From Chlorokybus atmophyticus (Eukaryota > Streptophyta > Chlorokybophyceae > Chlorokybales > Chlorokybaceae), in NCBI GenBank assembly GCA_009103225.1, contig RHPI01000446.1:62001-126000 (forward strand): 64,000 bases of DNA, given 5' to 3'. The stretch's first letter is position 1; each line of letters opens with the position of its first letter. Positions 11,613 to 30,144 of this stretch are shown in pieces. The notes under the pieces are model-generated. The model was not told the origin of the DNA. It saw only the letters and a list, made by a program, of their open reading frames with translations, and searched no databases. The position numbers were made by a program, and so were the translations under genes.

Positions 11613-11877
11613 NCTGATGTACAAGCATGCGTCCATGGGATCATACCATGTCAATCAGTGCTTGCGGTAGGCATGCTACACAATATGCAAGTTGAGGCGT
11701 GCATAAAGTTATATGCTACGCTTAGCTAGTACATGCACACATACATGCTGGCGTACAGATATGTGCACAAAGCATACGCGTACATTCACATGCGTATGTG
11801 TGTAGACAGAGAATATATGTATATATATATATGTGTGTATGCACCATGAAATACTGCCGACAATATATAATGGGGAT

Positions 11878-11926
11878 CCAAACAATGGCAGCAAGCACCC
11901 TAAGGTTTCTTGCTGCCATTGTTTGG
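11878..11926. repeat. hairpin with 18-bp perfect arms
   Basis: CCAAACAATGGCAGCAAG at 11878-11895 is the exact reverse complement of 11909-11926, with a 13-base loop. It lies in gene-free DNA between two assembly gaps. Confidence 0.8.
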
Positions 11927-11984
11927 CTGCTACACTTGAGCGTGCTTTGTGCAGCTTGTATGTGAGTGAAAATTGCCCGCCCCA

Positions 11985-12072
11985 GGGGGGGGGGGGGGGG
12001 GGGGGGGGNNNNNNNNNNNNNNNNNNNNNNNNNNNNNNNNNNNNNNNNNNNNNNNNNNNNNNNNNNNNNNNN
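11985..12072. other. poly-G run and assembly gap
   Basis: A run of 24 G (11985-12008) leads into 64 N (12009-12072), and the far side resumes with GGAGGGGG. The gap length may be nominal. Open frames crossing it are artefacts. Confidence 0.95.
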
Positions 12073-12859
12073 GGAGGGGGCATGTGTGCAACATATATGA
12101 TGTTTCAACGTTTATGCGGACCTTGTACGTTGAGCTGTCATAATGTAATAAACTATCAATTTCAACATGACAGATCATAGTATTAGCGACTAGTGCGTAT
12201 TCCTCAAGCATACGCACTATTGACAATCATGTATACGTAGCTTTCACTTTGCACTTGATAAGGGGCATACATGCACACAACTCTTCAAACCGAATACTTC
12301 TCTTATCTCTTCTTCTCTCTCTATATCTCATTATCTCTAATATGACAATGTATGCCGGATGTTAATTGCATGTACAAAATGGCGCAAATTGAATATCTGC
12401 CCAAAACATCTACTTTGCAGAATAGTGCTTATTAAAAATCGAGTACAACTTTTCTGCATCCGCATAATACTACATTCGTAATTGACCATATGATATGTTC
12501 TTCAATGCGACACATGAGTCTTCTTGCTCAATTACAAGGCCTATGCAATACGTGGACTCAATGTTTGTGTAGTCGATGCCCAGCTCACTCATGTATCAAT
12601 GCCTCTTAGAAGCAGAGATGGGTATGAGCAATGCGCCCTCATAACTCATGCCACCATGCCCTGCGCAGGACATGGTGCATGCACGAGCTACGGTACACGC
12701 ACTTTCATGGCCAAGCAAACCATGGCAGAATGTGCATGCATGCATGTATACATTACATAGTACATCATGAATTTCAAAAGCCTTGTCCTTTCATGCATGA
12801 AAAAGTAATTGCATGCAGATGCTTCGAATTGCTCATGGGACAAAAATTAAGTGTACATG
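12073..12859. other. no supported gene
   Basis: AT-rich DNA with a short TCT/CTC-rich patch near 12300-12340. Only short unrecognised frames are present. Confidence 0.5.
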
Positions 12860-14600
12860 TTGGGTGAGACGTGATGCAGGGCTGGCTCAGGCACGACCAT
12901 CATGCATCTCTCACCATTTCCACCAACCACTTGACCCTGTGGATGGCAAACCAGTCTACATTTGCCTTCAAAGCAAGCGGCTGTTGCATGGCACGACTGA
13001 TGGACAGCTGTCCCATGCAGCCCGTACCCTGTCTGTCAGACTGCAGCGTCCCAAACGATAGTGTCGATTGTTACCATGGCAGGCTAGGTCTAAGCCTAGC
13101 TTGCCTGGTATTCGTAATACGGTGTTTAACAGTAATACTCCAGTTCAGAAGAGACTGCCACTACCAGCTTATAAAAATTAAATTGACAAGCCCCACATGG
13201 TATAAAAGCTGTATGATGACCGTATGGCCTAGAAAGCGCCCCTCGCTAGCCTGTACAGTATGGTGACCATACAGCCTTGGGAGGGAGGGACGCTTTTTGC
13301 CTCATCATTCATCATTCGTTCATTTTGCCTATTGTACCCCAGTCGGTACTACCGACAAACGACATGTCTGCTGGACAAACAGAAAAAGGTATCAGCCCTG
13401 TTGGCAAATGGTGCGGGCAACTAGAGAATATAGCCCCTCTCACAGAAAGCGCCCTCGCCAGCATGCATGACCGTATGGTGGTACTGAGTAGAGTGCAGAC
13501 TGGTGACAATTAGTAACACCACCATCAGGCCAGCCTGTGACCCCACACCCAACGACTGCAACGTTGACTCCCACCAACATTGAGTGCGCAGTGTTGAGGA
13601 CCTCAACTGCACCAGAGCAGTGTCGGTTGGAAGAGTAGACAAGCACCTCAACTTGTTGTGTGGAGGTACTTTTCTGTCACAGTCAGCCGCTTTATGGACA
13701 CGGGTCACGCGCACCCCCCAACAATGCCAAATCTCCAAGTCCCAGATTGTGTCGGCGGGTATCAATATGATAAAGGTATACGGCTCAGGTATATCCTCAC
13801 GTAGGAGGGGAGGCTATTCTGGTTGCTGCTGTGACCTTCTCTGCTCGGTCTGATGACGCATGCGAGAGGAGAGAGGAGAAGAAGCACTCGCATGCATCAT
13901 CATCGCGTGCATGGGAGCGCCGCCTGTGTGTCTGACGTGTGTGCATCGCCCAAGGCCCGGTTGGGGTGCATTGAACACACGTGATTGACTGAAGGAATGA
14001 TGCTGGCTTGTTATGCTGTAGGTGATTGATGTTGGTATATGTGACACTTTGACTGTCCCTGCTTATTGTGCAGGGACTACCTACTCCGGTGGTGAGATAG
14101 GCCACCATAGTGCTGATCAGCATGAGTTGTAATGATGAAAGCAGCCACTCGGCTAAGCGGCGGCGGCGGCGGCGGCGTTGGGTGCAACATACGCAGGCGG
14201 TCTTGGCCTCCTGCTGTGCGGTGTGTGTAGGTGTGTGTTTGCGCATGTGTGTGTGCTGTGAAAGTATCTCTTCCAATTGGTTCTTGTTGTACACATGCCA
14301 CATGACAAGTAAAACGTCCGCATTCGCCTGACCAGCAGCACTACTGCGCGCCAATTACGACTAACACTTGCGTCTTGTTTGTAGTGCTTGTCTCGCTAAA
14401 TACCGATGTCAAGTCGCATGGCAACCTCATCCCTGCTGCTGGCCGCCATGACCACCTCAATCAGCTTCCACTTCAGCGGCCGCACCGCTATGCCTGCCCG
14501 CGCATGGCATTGGTTTTCCCCTCCTCCCAATGCTGCTGCTGCTGCTGCTCACCTCCTCCACACACGCAATGCAACAAGACCCACACTCGCAAAGTAAGTA
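12860..14600. repeat. inverted segmental duplication, arm 1
   Basis: This block is the reverse-complement relative of about 25320-26960. Matching landmarks in order include a CATCTCTCACCATTT block (12906 against 26920), GCGCCCCTCGCTAGCCTGTA (13237 against 26690), the ACATGTCTGCTGGACA block (13360 against 26610), the CACAATCTGGGACTTGGAGA block (13740 against 26140), a CGCC-repeat stretch (14160 against 25705), and finally the first exon of the protease-kelch gene. Similarity is clearly incomplete, with many small indels, so the duplication is not recent. It copied the 5' end and upstream region of the gene but not its body. Confidence 0.75.
14448..14593 (+). pseudogene. orphan first exon of the protease-kelch family
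   Basis: ATG at 14448 opens a frame like the signal-peptide exon of the intact gene (RAWHW motif shared), followed by a donor-like GTAAGT at 14594. A net loss of two bases between the RAWHW motif and the leucine-rich core shifts the frame, so the hydrophobic core reads as poly-Ala then His/Arg-rich sequence. No downstream protease or kelch exon follows. It lies at the inner end of the inverted duplication. Confidence 0.7.
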
Positions 14601-15099
14601 ACACACACACACACCAACTACCTCATCCTCTCACACACCACACACACTCTCTCCCCCCTCCTCACACTACAAATCCAGGGCGGTATTCAGACGTTGAAGT
14701 ATCAGCTGTGAATAGCTTACAATCAGCCACAAAGGTCTGCTACCAGAACGTCTTAGAGTCAGTCAGTCCTAAATATAGACGTTTGCACCTGACAGTCAGG
14801 CTTTGTGCTCACTCCTCACCGTTCATACTAGTGCTGGAAGTCAGCGTTTTGTGACTGACTGTCATGCACTTTGTAATGCTGAAAGTAAGTCATCATGGCG
14901 TAAATTGTGTTATGCATTGCACAGCACCCAACATGTGCAATGCTCTTGTATTTATCCTTCCAGTGCTGCTAATCAGCACCCAATGTGTGACCGTATAAGA
15001 CCAAACATGAACGCTATGACTCGAGTGCTGGTAACCATTTGAGCTAACTACAAGGATGTATCAGGCAGTTATCAAGCTGCTGCACACTTTGCTAACTAG
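14601..15099. other. no supported gene
   Basis: The homology with the protease-kelch family ends near 14600. The remainder shows only short frames and a CA/CTC-rich patch at 14600-14670. Confidence 0.5.
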
Positions 15100-15735
15100 C
15101 TAGCTAAGTACATTCAGACACCCATGCGCTTCGCGGGTCTCGGCGTGGTCCTTCAGCGTGGTCTTGGGAATGAGCGCGATCGTGCCATCGCCGCCGCCCA
15201 TTAGTATGTCCCCGCTTGGGAGCAGAACAATTGACACAATGCCCCGCATGTTGGGTTTTGTATGTCATGGGCACAAGGTATGCACGCGCACACGTACTCC
15301 TTGAAGCGCATGTGCACGTGCGTGCTCCTGCTCCTGTACATGTGCGTGCGTAAGCATGCAAAGCACGCAAGCACACACGCACACATACAAGAGCTCGCAT
15401 GTGTGCGTGTGTGCACAGACAGGCACGCGTCTACACGCGCACACGTAAACATATGCACACAAACGCAAATACGCACACGTACACATAACCCTGCACAACA
15501 CATTGATACTCTACCTGTGAGATGTGTTTGGGCGCTGCCGGTTTCGCTTTCTCGAACAGTCTCTGCTTGAGTGACACCTGCGCCCCACACATGTCACTCC
15601 ACCACAGCATCAACCCGCTTCATTCTCTCTCGTCCCCAACCTGCATGAGAGATCGCCCAAGGCCGTGCCGGCGTGCAGGAACTCGTCAATCGCGATTGCG
15701 TGTGTCACACGCTTGATCTGGCCCAAACGACACTC
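15100..15735 (-). pseudogene. CFAP52: fragment of a CFAP52/WDR16-like flagellar WD40 protein
   Basis: Three minus-strand pieces resemble consecutive parts of the second WD40 propeller of CFAP52, an axonemal protein. The first (15735-15641) contains LGQIKRVTHAIAIDE and AGTALGDL. The second (15577-15515) contains VSLKQRLFEKAKP. The third (about 15250-15100) contains IVLLPSGDILMGGGDGTIAL and ends in TAG. The first two join out of frame under the only obvious splice sites, so a base seems to be missing at the end of the first. The third lacks a good acceptor. The N-terminal propeller and the true C-terminus are not found nearby. I read this as a truncated, frame-broken copy; a sequence error is the alternative. 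The family call rests on remembered motif similarity. Confidence 0.5.
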
Positions 15736-16267
15736 CTGAGGCCGCACGTGAGAGGGGAAAAAGAGTGTCATGAACAGCACGGACACTTTGGTCTGTAGGG
15801 TGTGTCTAGTACACGTGCGGCATGCGTGCTGCTTGTGTGCATAGCGCAGTACGGTCTCCGCAGTGCTGCAGTGTGTGCATGTACGGCTGTGTGTATGTGC
15901 TGACGTAGACACATATGTCGTATGCAAACACGTCTTACAACGAAAACAGCACTGCAAACACCACACTTGACCAAGTGCTCAGCGCTCACAATGCTACGAG
16001 GTCACAAAACGATGCGTACTACAGTCACACGCACACCCACCCACACACGCAGTCTATCTTACCTAGCCACTTGCCTATAAGCGTGCTCGCCGCACATATG
16101 GCTTGGGTCGTGTGCTTGTGAGTGAGCCATAAGATTCCCAAAAACCTCACGCTTCATATTTAAACAAGAAAGTTGGAACAGCATTTGCACATAACATACA
16201 CTCGTACGCATCATCTGTGCAGCTCTTCAAGCATCTTCATCGTGCTTATCCTCAGCATTTATTGACG
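15736..16267. other. no supported gene
   Basis: GT/CA-rich DNA upstream of the CFAP52-like fragment on its strand. I could not find further WD40 exons here. Confidence 0.45.
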
Positions 16268-17083
16268 ATGGTGCCGCCGAAAACAAGCATGGATGACAAC
16301 GAGCATGATGCGATGGAGTACCAGCAAGCAATACCACACAACATTGTCACTGACGTGAACAGGAACAGTGCAGGAATCAGAGAGTTGTCATCATGCTCAA
16401 CAGGACTCAGACAGTGCACGATGCACACACAGGTGCTGGCGAACAGTTTGTGTGCTAAGATGGAGTTGTTGACTGTTCGGAGGGCAGTCCACTCGCCGTT
16501 TGGCAGAGTGTATTGCACGTGCAACATGTGCAGAGGATGGCATCAGTGCGCGACAACAGCCCAGGCATTCTCAACAGCATGGACGTTGGCAGGTTTGTGT
16601 GCTGTCTTGATTGTGTTGCTTTATGTGTGTGCGCGCGTCTGTCTAACCACACAAGTCACTGTCGCATGCTTGCTGTGCTAAGCACGTGCATGCTGCAAAT
16701 GGGTGATTGTGTTGAGTGCTCGCACATGCATACTATGTGTAACCACACATTCGAACTGAACTTGAAGTCACTGTCACACACTTGCAATACCAAGCACATT
16801 GTGCACAGTCAAGCTGCCTATTTATTCAACAGGTGAGGAGCTAGACGAAGACAGCAACTTGCTAGTGGTTGAGTGGGCGCTGCCAGTGGTTACAGTGCGA
16901 GAGGACAACACGGTGTACATTGTCATTGTCTGTGATTTGCTAGTTGTGAACCTAGTGCTGAATTGTAAGCAGAAGATGCTCTTCTTCCCTTGTTGTATTG
17001 ATGAACACAAGGCGCATGACAATCGAATTGCAGTTACTCTTTCTTGTCAACACAAATCCAAGCGTTTGTGCAACTGTTTTTGA
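16268..17083 (+). CDS. possible small multi-exon gene, unrecognised
   Basis: Three protein-like pieces occur in order. An acidic N-terminal stretch from ATG 16268 is followed by a donor-like CAG|GTGCTG at about 16431. A clean small exon (16534-16592) reads RMASVRDNSPGILNSMDVGR between AG and GT. A later piece from about 16833 contains EELDEDSNLLVVEW and a hydrophobic stretch (YIVIVCDLLVVNLVL) that could be a membrane segment. The intron phases were not resolved and no family is recognised, so this may be a degenerate gene or chance. Confidence 0.2.
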
Positions 17084-17349
17084 GTGGCACAGTTGATCTT
17101 CAGCATCAACTTTCTGACTTGGTGGAAAGCCAGATGACAAAGACAGTCCCTAGCGTCTAAAATTCAGCTGCTCCTTCAGTTGTGCACAATTGACTCTTAA
17201 TTGATGTGCTGTTTCTCAGACGTCAGCGACTGACTGTGAGATGTGCTGAAGTTCAAGCGTCTGAAACAGGCAAGATTTTTGTAGTGTAATCAGCCTCCAG
17301 CACATTGATAACTGAGATCAACTCCACGAATCTAGTGCATATGGAAACC

Positions 17350-17395
17350 TGACTGGCCAGTGAATTCACAACAGTGTGAGTTCACTGGCCAGTCA
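17350..17395. repeat. hairpin with 20-bp arms
   Basis: Arms 17350-17369 and 17376-17395 are complementary with one mismatch, loop AACAGT. The arm contains the palindrome TGGCCA. No adjacent gene explains it. Confidence 0.75.
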
Positions 17396-19209
17396 AATTG
17401 ATGACGACGGTCAGCAGCTTGAACCACGCAACGCCTGATAGCGTGCGCATGCACACCGCTGATACGGAAGGATTCCTGAGTTCATAACAAGACCACACAA
17501 CTCCGAGTTCGCCTTCAAATTCGCTGAGAGATAATATGTTGAGCCTGGAGAGCAATGTCATGAACACTTTGCAACATTTCCAAAGCTTGTTTACTCGCAT
17601 GCGTGCGTCCAGTTGCAATCAGACGCACATGCATGCACACACACTATGGCCAATTGGTGTGTGCGTGTGCGTGTGCGTGCGTGATCTATAGACATGTAGA
17701 GCAATGCATACCTGCAGCATGGCACCACCTTTGTGCGGCCGAAAAGTTCCCTCGACACACACAGATCTAGAGCTGTTACCGCTTGGTATGCAACCCATGT
17801 AGTACTCGTCGGTCTCGCAGTCCCTGTGCGAGGACCTTCGTGCTTCGTGGTTGTCCTGCACGCCGTACGCCTGCCTGATGGCGCACGTGCGCAGCACCTG
17901 TCAGTGGTCGCAACGTTATGAGCACAGATACACATTGGGCAAATGTTTCATCATGGCAAAGTCTTGAGGAGTGGGTTTGATGGGTTTGAGTAGTTAACAA
18001 CAATACCCCGCTTCTGCAGCTTGCCCAAAGAGTGTGAATGGCAGGCACGCACGCACTTTAGCATGCACCTGCAGGCACAACAACATACATCATGTGTATG
18101 ATATGTGACCGTGCACGCGTATCTGTGCGGTTGTGTCTGTGCGCACATGCCATGCAGTGCTGCTGGTACATGCAGACGGTGTGCATGCAACCTCGTTGCG
18201 TGCTTGCATGTGACATGCAAGCAAGCAAGCACGCACGCACAGGTAAAAATGCCATGTGCATACGCGTGTGTCAGGTGCCAGGTCAGGAGGTGATGACGAT
18301 GCTTGTGTGGTTGTTGCCTGCACTACGCTCAGGGTGTGCGCTTCTGCTCTTGTTGGTGCTGGCTAGCAGATTATGAGCTGATCAGCTCATCAACTGTGAG
18401 CAGAGAGCACGAGAACAACCGGCCCGTGAGGAGGTGACACATCCGTGCACGTATGGTATGATGTAGATTCATCGGGACAACCGCCGCGGGAGCGTGGGAC
18501 ATGTATGTGTTGTAGTAAGCAAGCAAGGATACAGCTTATTATAATGATCACACGGCAACCCACCTGCTGGCTCACTTGGCAGCTGTGGCTCCCCACTTGC
18601 CACCTCACAGCAGCATAAGCTGACTGAAACCTCACCGCACCGCCTCATCAACCAAACAAGGGTTACAGAACAGGATGAGACACTGCCAGCTCCCTGCTCA
18701 GTAGATCAGCTAACAGCCTGAGAACATTACAAACAAGACAAGACCTCTTGCTTCTCCCAACTGCGTGCGTGCGTGCGTGTATGTGTGTGAGAGCCAGTGC
18801 ATGCGTGGGGGTGTATTGCACATACTACAGTTGTACTCGGGACTAGATGCTTATACACATGCATGCAGATATGCACTCGCATATAAGCAACAGTCATGCT
18901 TGCATAATGCATACGTGCAAGCATGCCTATGCGTGTAAGTGTAGGTGAGCACGTGTAGCGGGGTGATGCCACATAACCGTTATGTAGTCACGAGTCACGG
19001 AGCGCATTTGCAGCTGAACCACTTCATTTTGTACCAGTGACGGACGACCACACTTTGTAGTGTCTACAAAGCTACATCAATGACTACCACACCATCATCT
19101 ACATGTGTCTTAAACCTACAATGAGAGCCGCAATCATACCAGTCAGTTTGCACTAAGCACGCCAATGTCAAAGAGAAAATCTCTGCCAAGCTAGCACACC
19201 ACCACACAC
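17396..19209. other. no supported gene
   Basis: GT/CA-rich sequence with many GCATGC and GTGCGTGC steps. A minus-strand open stretch at about 17600-17900 looks more protein-like than the rest and ends at a donor-like GTATGC, but I could not fit it to any family or to the CFAP52-like fragment. Confidence 0.45.
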
Positions 19210-25458
<6,249 letters not shown>

Positions 25459-26960
25459 GGCGGCCAGCAGCAGGGGATGAGGGTGCAAGCACTACAAACA
25501 AGACATAAGTTTTAGTCGCAATTGACGCACATTGTCGCGCTGCTGGTCACTGAGGAGAATGCGTACGCTGTATGTACAATGTGACATGCGTACAACGAGA
25601 ACCAATTGGAAGAGCCACTTTCACAACACAGACGCACGAGCAAACGCACACGTACACACACCGCACAGCAGGAGGCCAAGACCGCCTGCGTATGTTGCAC
25701 CCAACGCCGCCGCCGCCGCCGCTCACCCGAGTGGCTTCTTTCACCCCCAACTCAGCACTGTGATGGACTAATGACTCACCACTGGAGGCAGGCTTCACAG
25801 CAAACAAGGACAGTGGAAGAGAGTTACATAGACACCAGTCGCCCACAGCATATTATTACCCAGGTACAGGTGAACCCAGCATCATTCCTTGATTCAATCA
25901 CGTGTGTTCAATTGCACCCCAACCGGGCCTTGGGCGATGCACACACGTCAGACACACAGGCGGCGCTCCCATGCACACGATGATGATGCATGCGAGCGCT
26001 TCTCCTCTCTCGTCTCTCCTCTCACATGCATCATCAAACCGAGGAGAGAAGGTCACAGCAGCAACCAGAATAGCCCCCCTCCCACGTGAGGATATACCTG
26101 AGCCGTATACCTTTAACATATATATACCCGCCGACACAATCTGGGACTTGGAGATTTGGCATTGTTGGGGGGTGCGCGTGACCCGTGTCCATAAAGCGGC
26201 TGACTGTGACAGAAAAAGTACCTCAACACAACAAGTGGAGGTACTCTTCTGTCACAGCAGCTTTATCACAACTTTCTGCTTCCGACCGACGATGCCTCTT
26301 GCAGTTGAGGCCTCCTCAACACTTCGCATGCCTCTTCAACTCCAACGGACTCACTGCCTGTTGTTGTGAATGACGTCCTCAATGCTGGTTGGAGTTAACG
26401 TTTCAGTCATGGGGTGTGCAGGTCTGCTGGTGGTGTTATCATTACATTGTCAATAGTCTGCACTCAGCACCACACCGCCTTACGGAGTCACCATGACATG
26501 CATGCTGGGCAGGCAAGGGTGCTTTCTGTGATAGGGGCTATTCTCTGATTACCCGCAGTGCGGGTCCCGCACCTTTTTGCCAACGGGGCTGATGCCTTTT
26601 CTGTCTGTCCAGCAGACATGTCGGTTGTTGGTAGTAGAACTGGGTATAATTGACAACATAGCATCCCTCCCTAGGCTGTATGGTACAGGCTAGCGAGGGG
26701 CGCTTTTTTCTAGGCTGCATCATACAGCCTGTATGCCTTTATTGAGCGTGCGGCCTGCCTATCAGGAGCTGCCTAAGCCTAGCCTACCATGAAACCAATG
26801 ATGCCCACCATCGCTATTGCAGTAAGGGTATGGGCTGTTCCTTCATCAGTCAGCCATGCAATAGCGTCGTGTTAGCAGTTATAGACCGGTTTGCGCGTAT
26901 GGGTGGATGGTGAAAATGGTGAGAGTGGCATGCTGATCGCATGCATCATGTCTCACTCAA
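25459..26960. repeat. inverted segmental duplication, arm 2 and upstream region of the protease-kelch gene
   Basis: Reverse-complement relative of 12860-14600. It must contain the promoter of the intact gene that starts at 25458, since the matching upstream blocks are shared by all three family copies (here, 13.8-14.4 kb and 10.8-11.3 kb). A GCC repeat near 25706, a CTCTCGTCTCTCCTCTC patch near 26010 and the segment 26100-26260 are conserved between the arms. No coding gene is supported within it. Confidence 0.7.
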
Positions 26961-28722
26961 TTCACAACGTGTCAGCTTGTGAGCAAATTAAAGCATCCAC
27001 ATGCAAACATATTTATATGCATGAAACGACAGCAAGGATCTTATGATTCATAACCTAAGGTTATTATAGTAAGCATGCTTAAATGCTTGTTATTGTCATT
27101 CAAATAAAGCGAGAGATATTCTAGCATGTGCATGCCATCATGCTATAATCTTCATGCTTGATAAGGACGAATGTTCGTTTTACATGCAATGACATCGGTT
27201 ATGAGAAGTTTGAATGCAATGCTTAAGCATACATCTGGCAGTTTTTCAATACTCATGGCCAAAAGAAGATTGTCATATGTTTACCCTTGAAGCATTAATC
27301 CCTTAAACATTGCTTCCTTGTAAACATCACCCATGCTTGATTACAATCAATTGACCAACAAACGCTATTTATTACACGCTGACCTGCATAACATATGATA
27401 AAATGAGGTTATACGTAAGCAGACGTGTGAATGTTTGCTGTGTAATTGTAACACTGTGCAATTGCTGCATACGGTGATCGCAATGCAATATCGCCCGCAA
27501 TAACATGGAACCAATGACGCAGTTTCAGTGTGATGTATGTGACAAGATGTCACATGTATCACATTGCTTGAACATCATGCGATAAGTTGCTTATGATGTT
27601 TGCTAACTTGAATTCTTAGAAAGAACGTTGTGAAATGTTGATGCTCATTACCAATGAGTATATAAAGTATAAGTTGATGGATAAGCATTCATTTCATGTC
27701 GATGTGTTAAAGTTAACTCATAAGTAATAAGTATATATGGTATAGATTAATGGATAAGCATTTATTCTTTATTAATGTGTTATGAGGACGGATATCGATA
27801 TGTTGCAGCAAAGTTGGTTGTACTTGTGTTCTTGTACGATGCACACATATGTAAGCTGCATTCAATTTACAACTTGCTATCGGTTTATGGCTGCAGAAAA
27901 AGAAGATGCATGAGGGATGCCATGGATGCCAGTGGATAATCAAAGGATTTGTACGAACATCCAATTGACTTTATGTGCATATTAAAATTGGGACAAGCAT
28001 GATTGGCGGAGTTGATTCATTCCTCTCTTTTAGTAATCACGGCAGAGACCTGTGTACATGTCATGATGATTCCCTTAATTGTCAGCAAGTACAGAAGTTA
28101 CAGACGGGTGTGTTGTATATAGTTTGCATGTGTAAAGCATGTTGTAATTGTGACAATCCCCACCCACTCTCAAACTCATCCCAATTGCACCTACATCCCC
28201 AAGCCTACGCGCGTGTACATAAATCTCTAAAACTATTGTGTACGCAATGCATGCAAGTGTGCACGCACATTAACACACATAAGTTGCTGAAGCTTCTTGT
28301 CTCCACCTCTGGTCAACCATCATGCTAGGATCCAATGCATAAAGCGTGCGGTTTAGAGACCTATCTAATGCTCGTGCGCAGCACAAACAAATGCGCACAC
28401 ACTTAAATGCACATATGTTGCCCGATTTGTTGTTGTTTGTTGCCATTGCTATGCTACGGTATTCACGGAGCATACAAGGGTGGATGTTGTTGGGTTTAAC
28501 ATGTCACAACCGTCTTTGAAAAACACATACTGCACCAACAGCTTCTGCTTATTCAACAACACTCTAGAATGACTACACACGCTAACCCATGCGATGAATA
28601 TCGGGCAGCAACAAAGTATACACAATCTGCAACAATGAGCAATGGTACACACACATATGTATCTCACTACAATACTTGAGTACTCCAGTACATTTTCGTT
28701 TCCTTCTTTGTGAATCTCTCCC
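26961..28722. other. no supported gene; AT-rich spacer
   Basis: Notably AT-richer than the flanks. A diverged direct repeat is present: about 27663-27712 and 27738-27790 share TGGATAAGCATT and ATGTGTTA blocks. I see no domain or RNA gene. Confidence 0.5.
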
Positions 28723-30144
28723 TCAGGCGGGTGAGATGCGCAAACCCGTGAAGACCTCACCTTCGCCCAACACGTGCACGTCGACGCTCTCGGCTTGCAA
28801 CTGCAACGGAGCTGCAATAACCACACACCGATGCGATGTCAACCCGCCCAAACACACATGCACAAGCGAACACGCGCATGTGCGCGCACACAGCACGTGC
28901 TCGTGCGCACATGTATGCACATGCACACAGACACACACGTGCGCACCCACCATAGTATAAGAACGGGAACGTGTGGTGCGAGTGCTTGTCCGGCTGCTCT
29001 TTCGTGATCTTCACGAAAGCCTCCCACGTCGCGTCCGCCGCCGGTCGTGGCATCAGAAACACGTAGTCCTGTCGTTGCGGTTGTTGTTGTTATCTCATGC
29101 ACGTGCCACTGTGCCACCAACACACGACATGTGCAGCACCTCGATGGTGGGAGGCATGCGCAGGCCGTCGTCGGGTGGGGGCGGGGCGGAAAGGGGCACG
29201 AAGCTGAGGAAGCCAGAGTGGACGCTCACCTTGCCGATGTGATCGTACTGCGAGGGGAAGTGTGTGTGCATGTGCGCGCGCGTGCATGCGCAAGTGTATG
29301 CCAGTGCGTGTGTACATGTGCATCTGCACGTGTCTATCGTCGGGATTGTTGTGCAGTGCAATTTCCATATTGATTCGCTTACGTCTGATAGCTTGTCTGA
29401 GCGCTCGCCCAAGTAGAGGTAGTCCTTGTCCTTGGACAGCTGCAGGCCGTCACTCTGCGCGCAAGTGGGCACATGAACACGCGCACGCACACATGCACAT
29501 GCACACCTGCGCAGACATCATTGCACACAAACACTCTCGCGCACACACACACACACGTGCATACCAACACTTGCGCACATGCATACAAGTTTGTGCATGC
29601 ACGCATGCATGCACAAAGTTCCGCACACCCAAGCAAAGTTCACAATGCCTCGAAATTGAACGCCTACGTAACAAACAGAATGCGACAACCATGCACACAT
29701 ACACCAATAGTTGCACATGGTCACTCACCTCACGCAGCTGTTCAGCAAGCGGTTCCGGCATCATAAACGCCACAACAGTCCCAACTTTGCTCTCTCCTCC
29801 TCCTCCTGCTCCTCCTCCTCCCTTCTCTCCTCCCTCCCCTCTCCCCGTGGCCGCCCCGCGACGCTTGCCCTCCTCCACCAGCTTGCCGATGTCCAGCGCG
29901 AGGTGGGCGTCCACCAGAGCGACCTGGAGGAGGAGGAGGAGGGGCAGGGGGTTGTGGGTGTGGATGTGGGAGTGGGTGTGGTGGTGGTGGGGGGGGTTTT
30001 GCTTACCGGGTGGAGCCTGACGGGCTTGTCTGCTGCTGCGGCGGCAGCAGCGAAGGTCCTGCAGGTGGAGGAGTAGGGGGACAAGGTTGCGGTCGAGCGC
30101 ATCAGCAAGCTGCCACCGCGGCGCAGGCACGCCGCCGCCGCCAT
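28723..30144 (-). CDS. unrecognised 239-aa protein with mitochondrial-type N-terminus
   Basis: Six exons close exactly in phase: 30144-30007, 29923-29729, 29454-29383, 29247-29140, 29068-28951, 28811-28723 (240 codons with TGA). The start at 30144 is the first ATG of the frame. Residues 1-35 are Ala/Arg/Ser-rich with no acidic residue (MAAAACLRRGGSLLMRST), typical of a mitochondrial or organellar targeting peptide. A Gly/Glu/Lys-rich linker follows at about residues 70-95. The folded part contains VVAFMMPEPLAEQL, KDKDYLYLGERSDKLSD, a Pro run (SAPPPPDDGL), FVKITKEQPDKHSHHTFPFL and a C-terminal VDVHVLGEGEVFTGLRI. I recognise no family; the YLYLGE stretch faintly recalls 2H phosphoesterases, but the paired HxT motifs are not convincing. 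It is divergent from the NIPP1 gene, 269 bp apart. Confidence 0.75.

Noticed and set aside
11709-12226. Frames running through the N block with poly-Pro or poly-Gly
   Set aside because: They cross an assembly gap beside a poly-G run.
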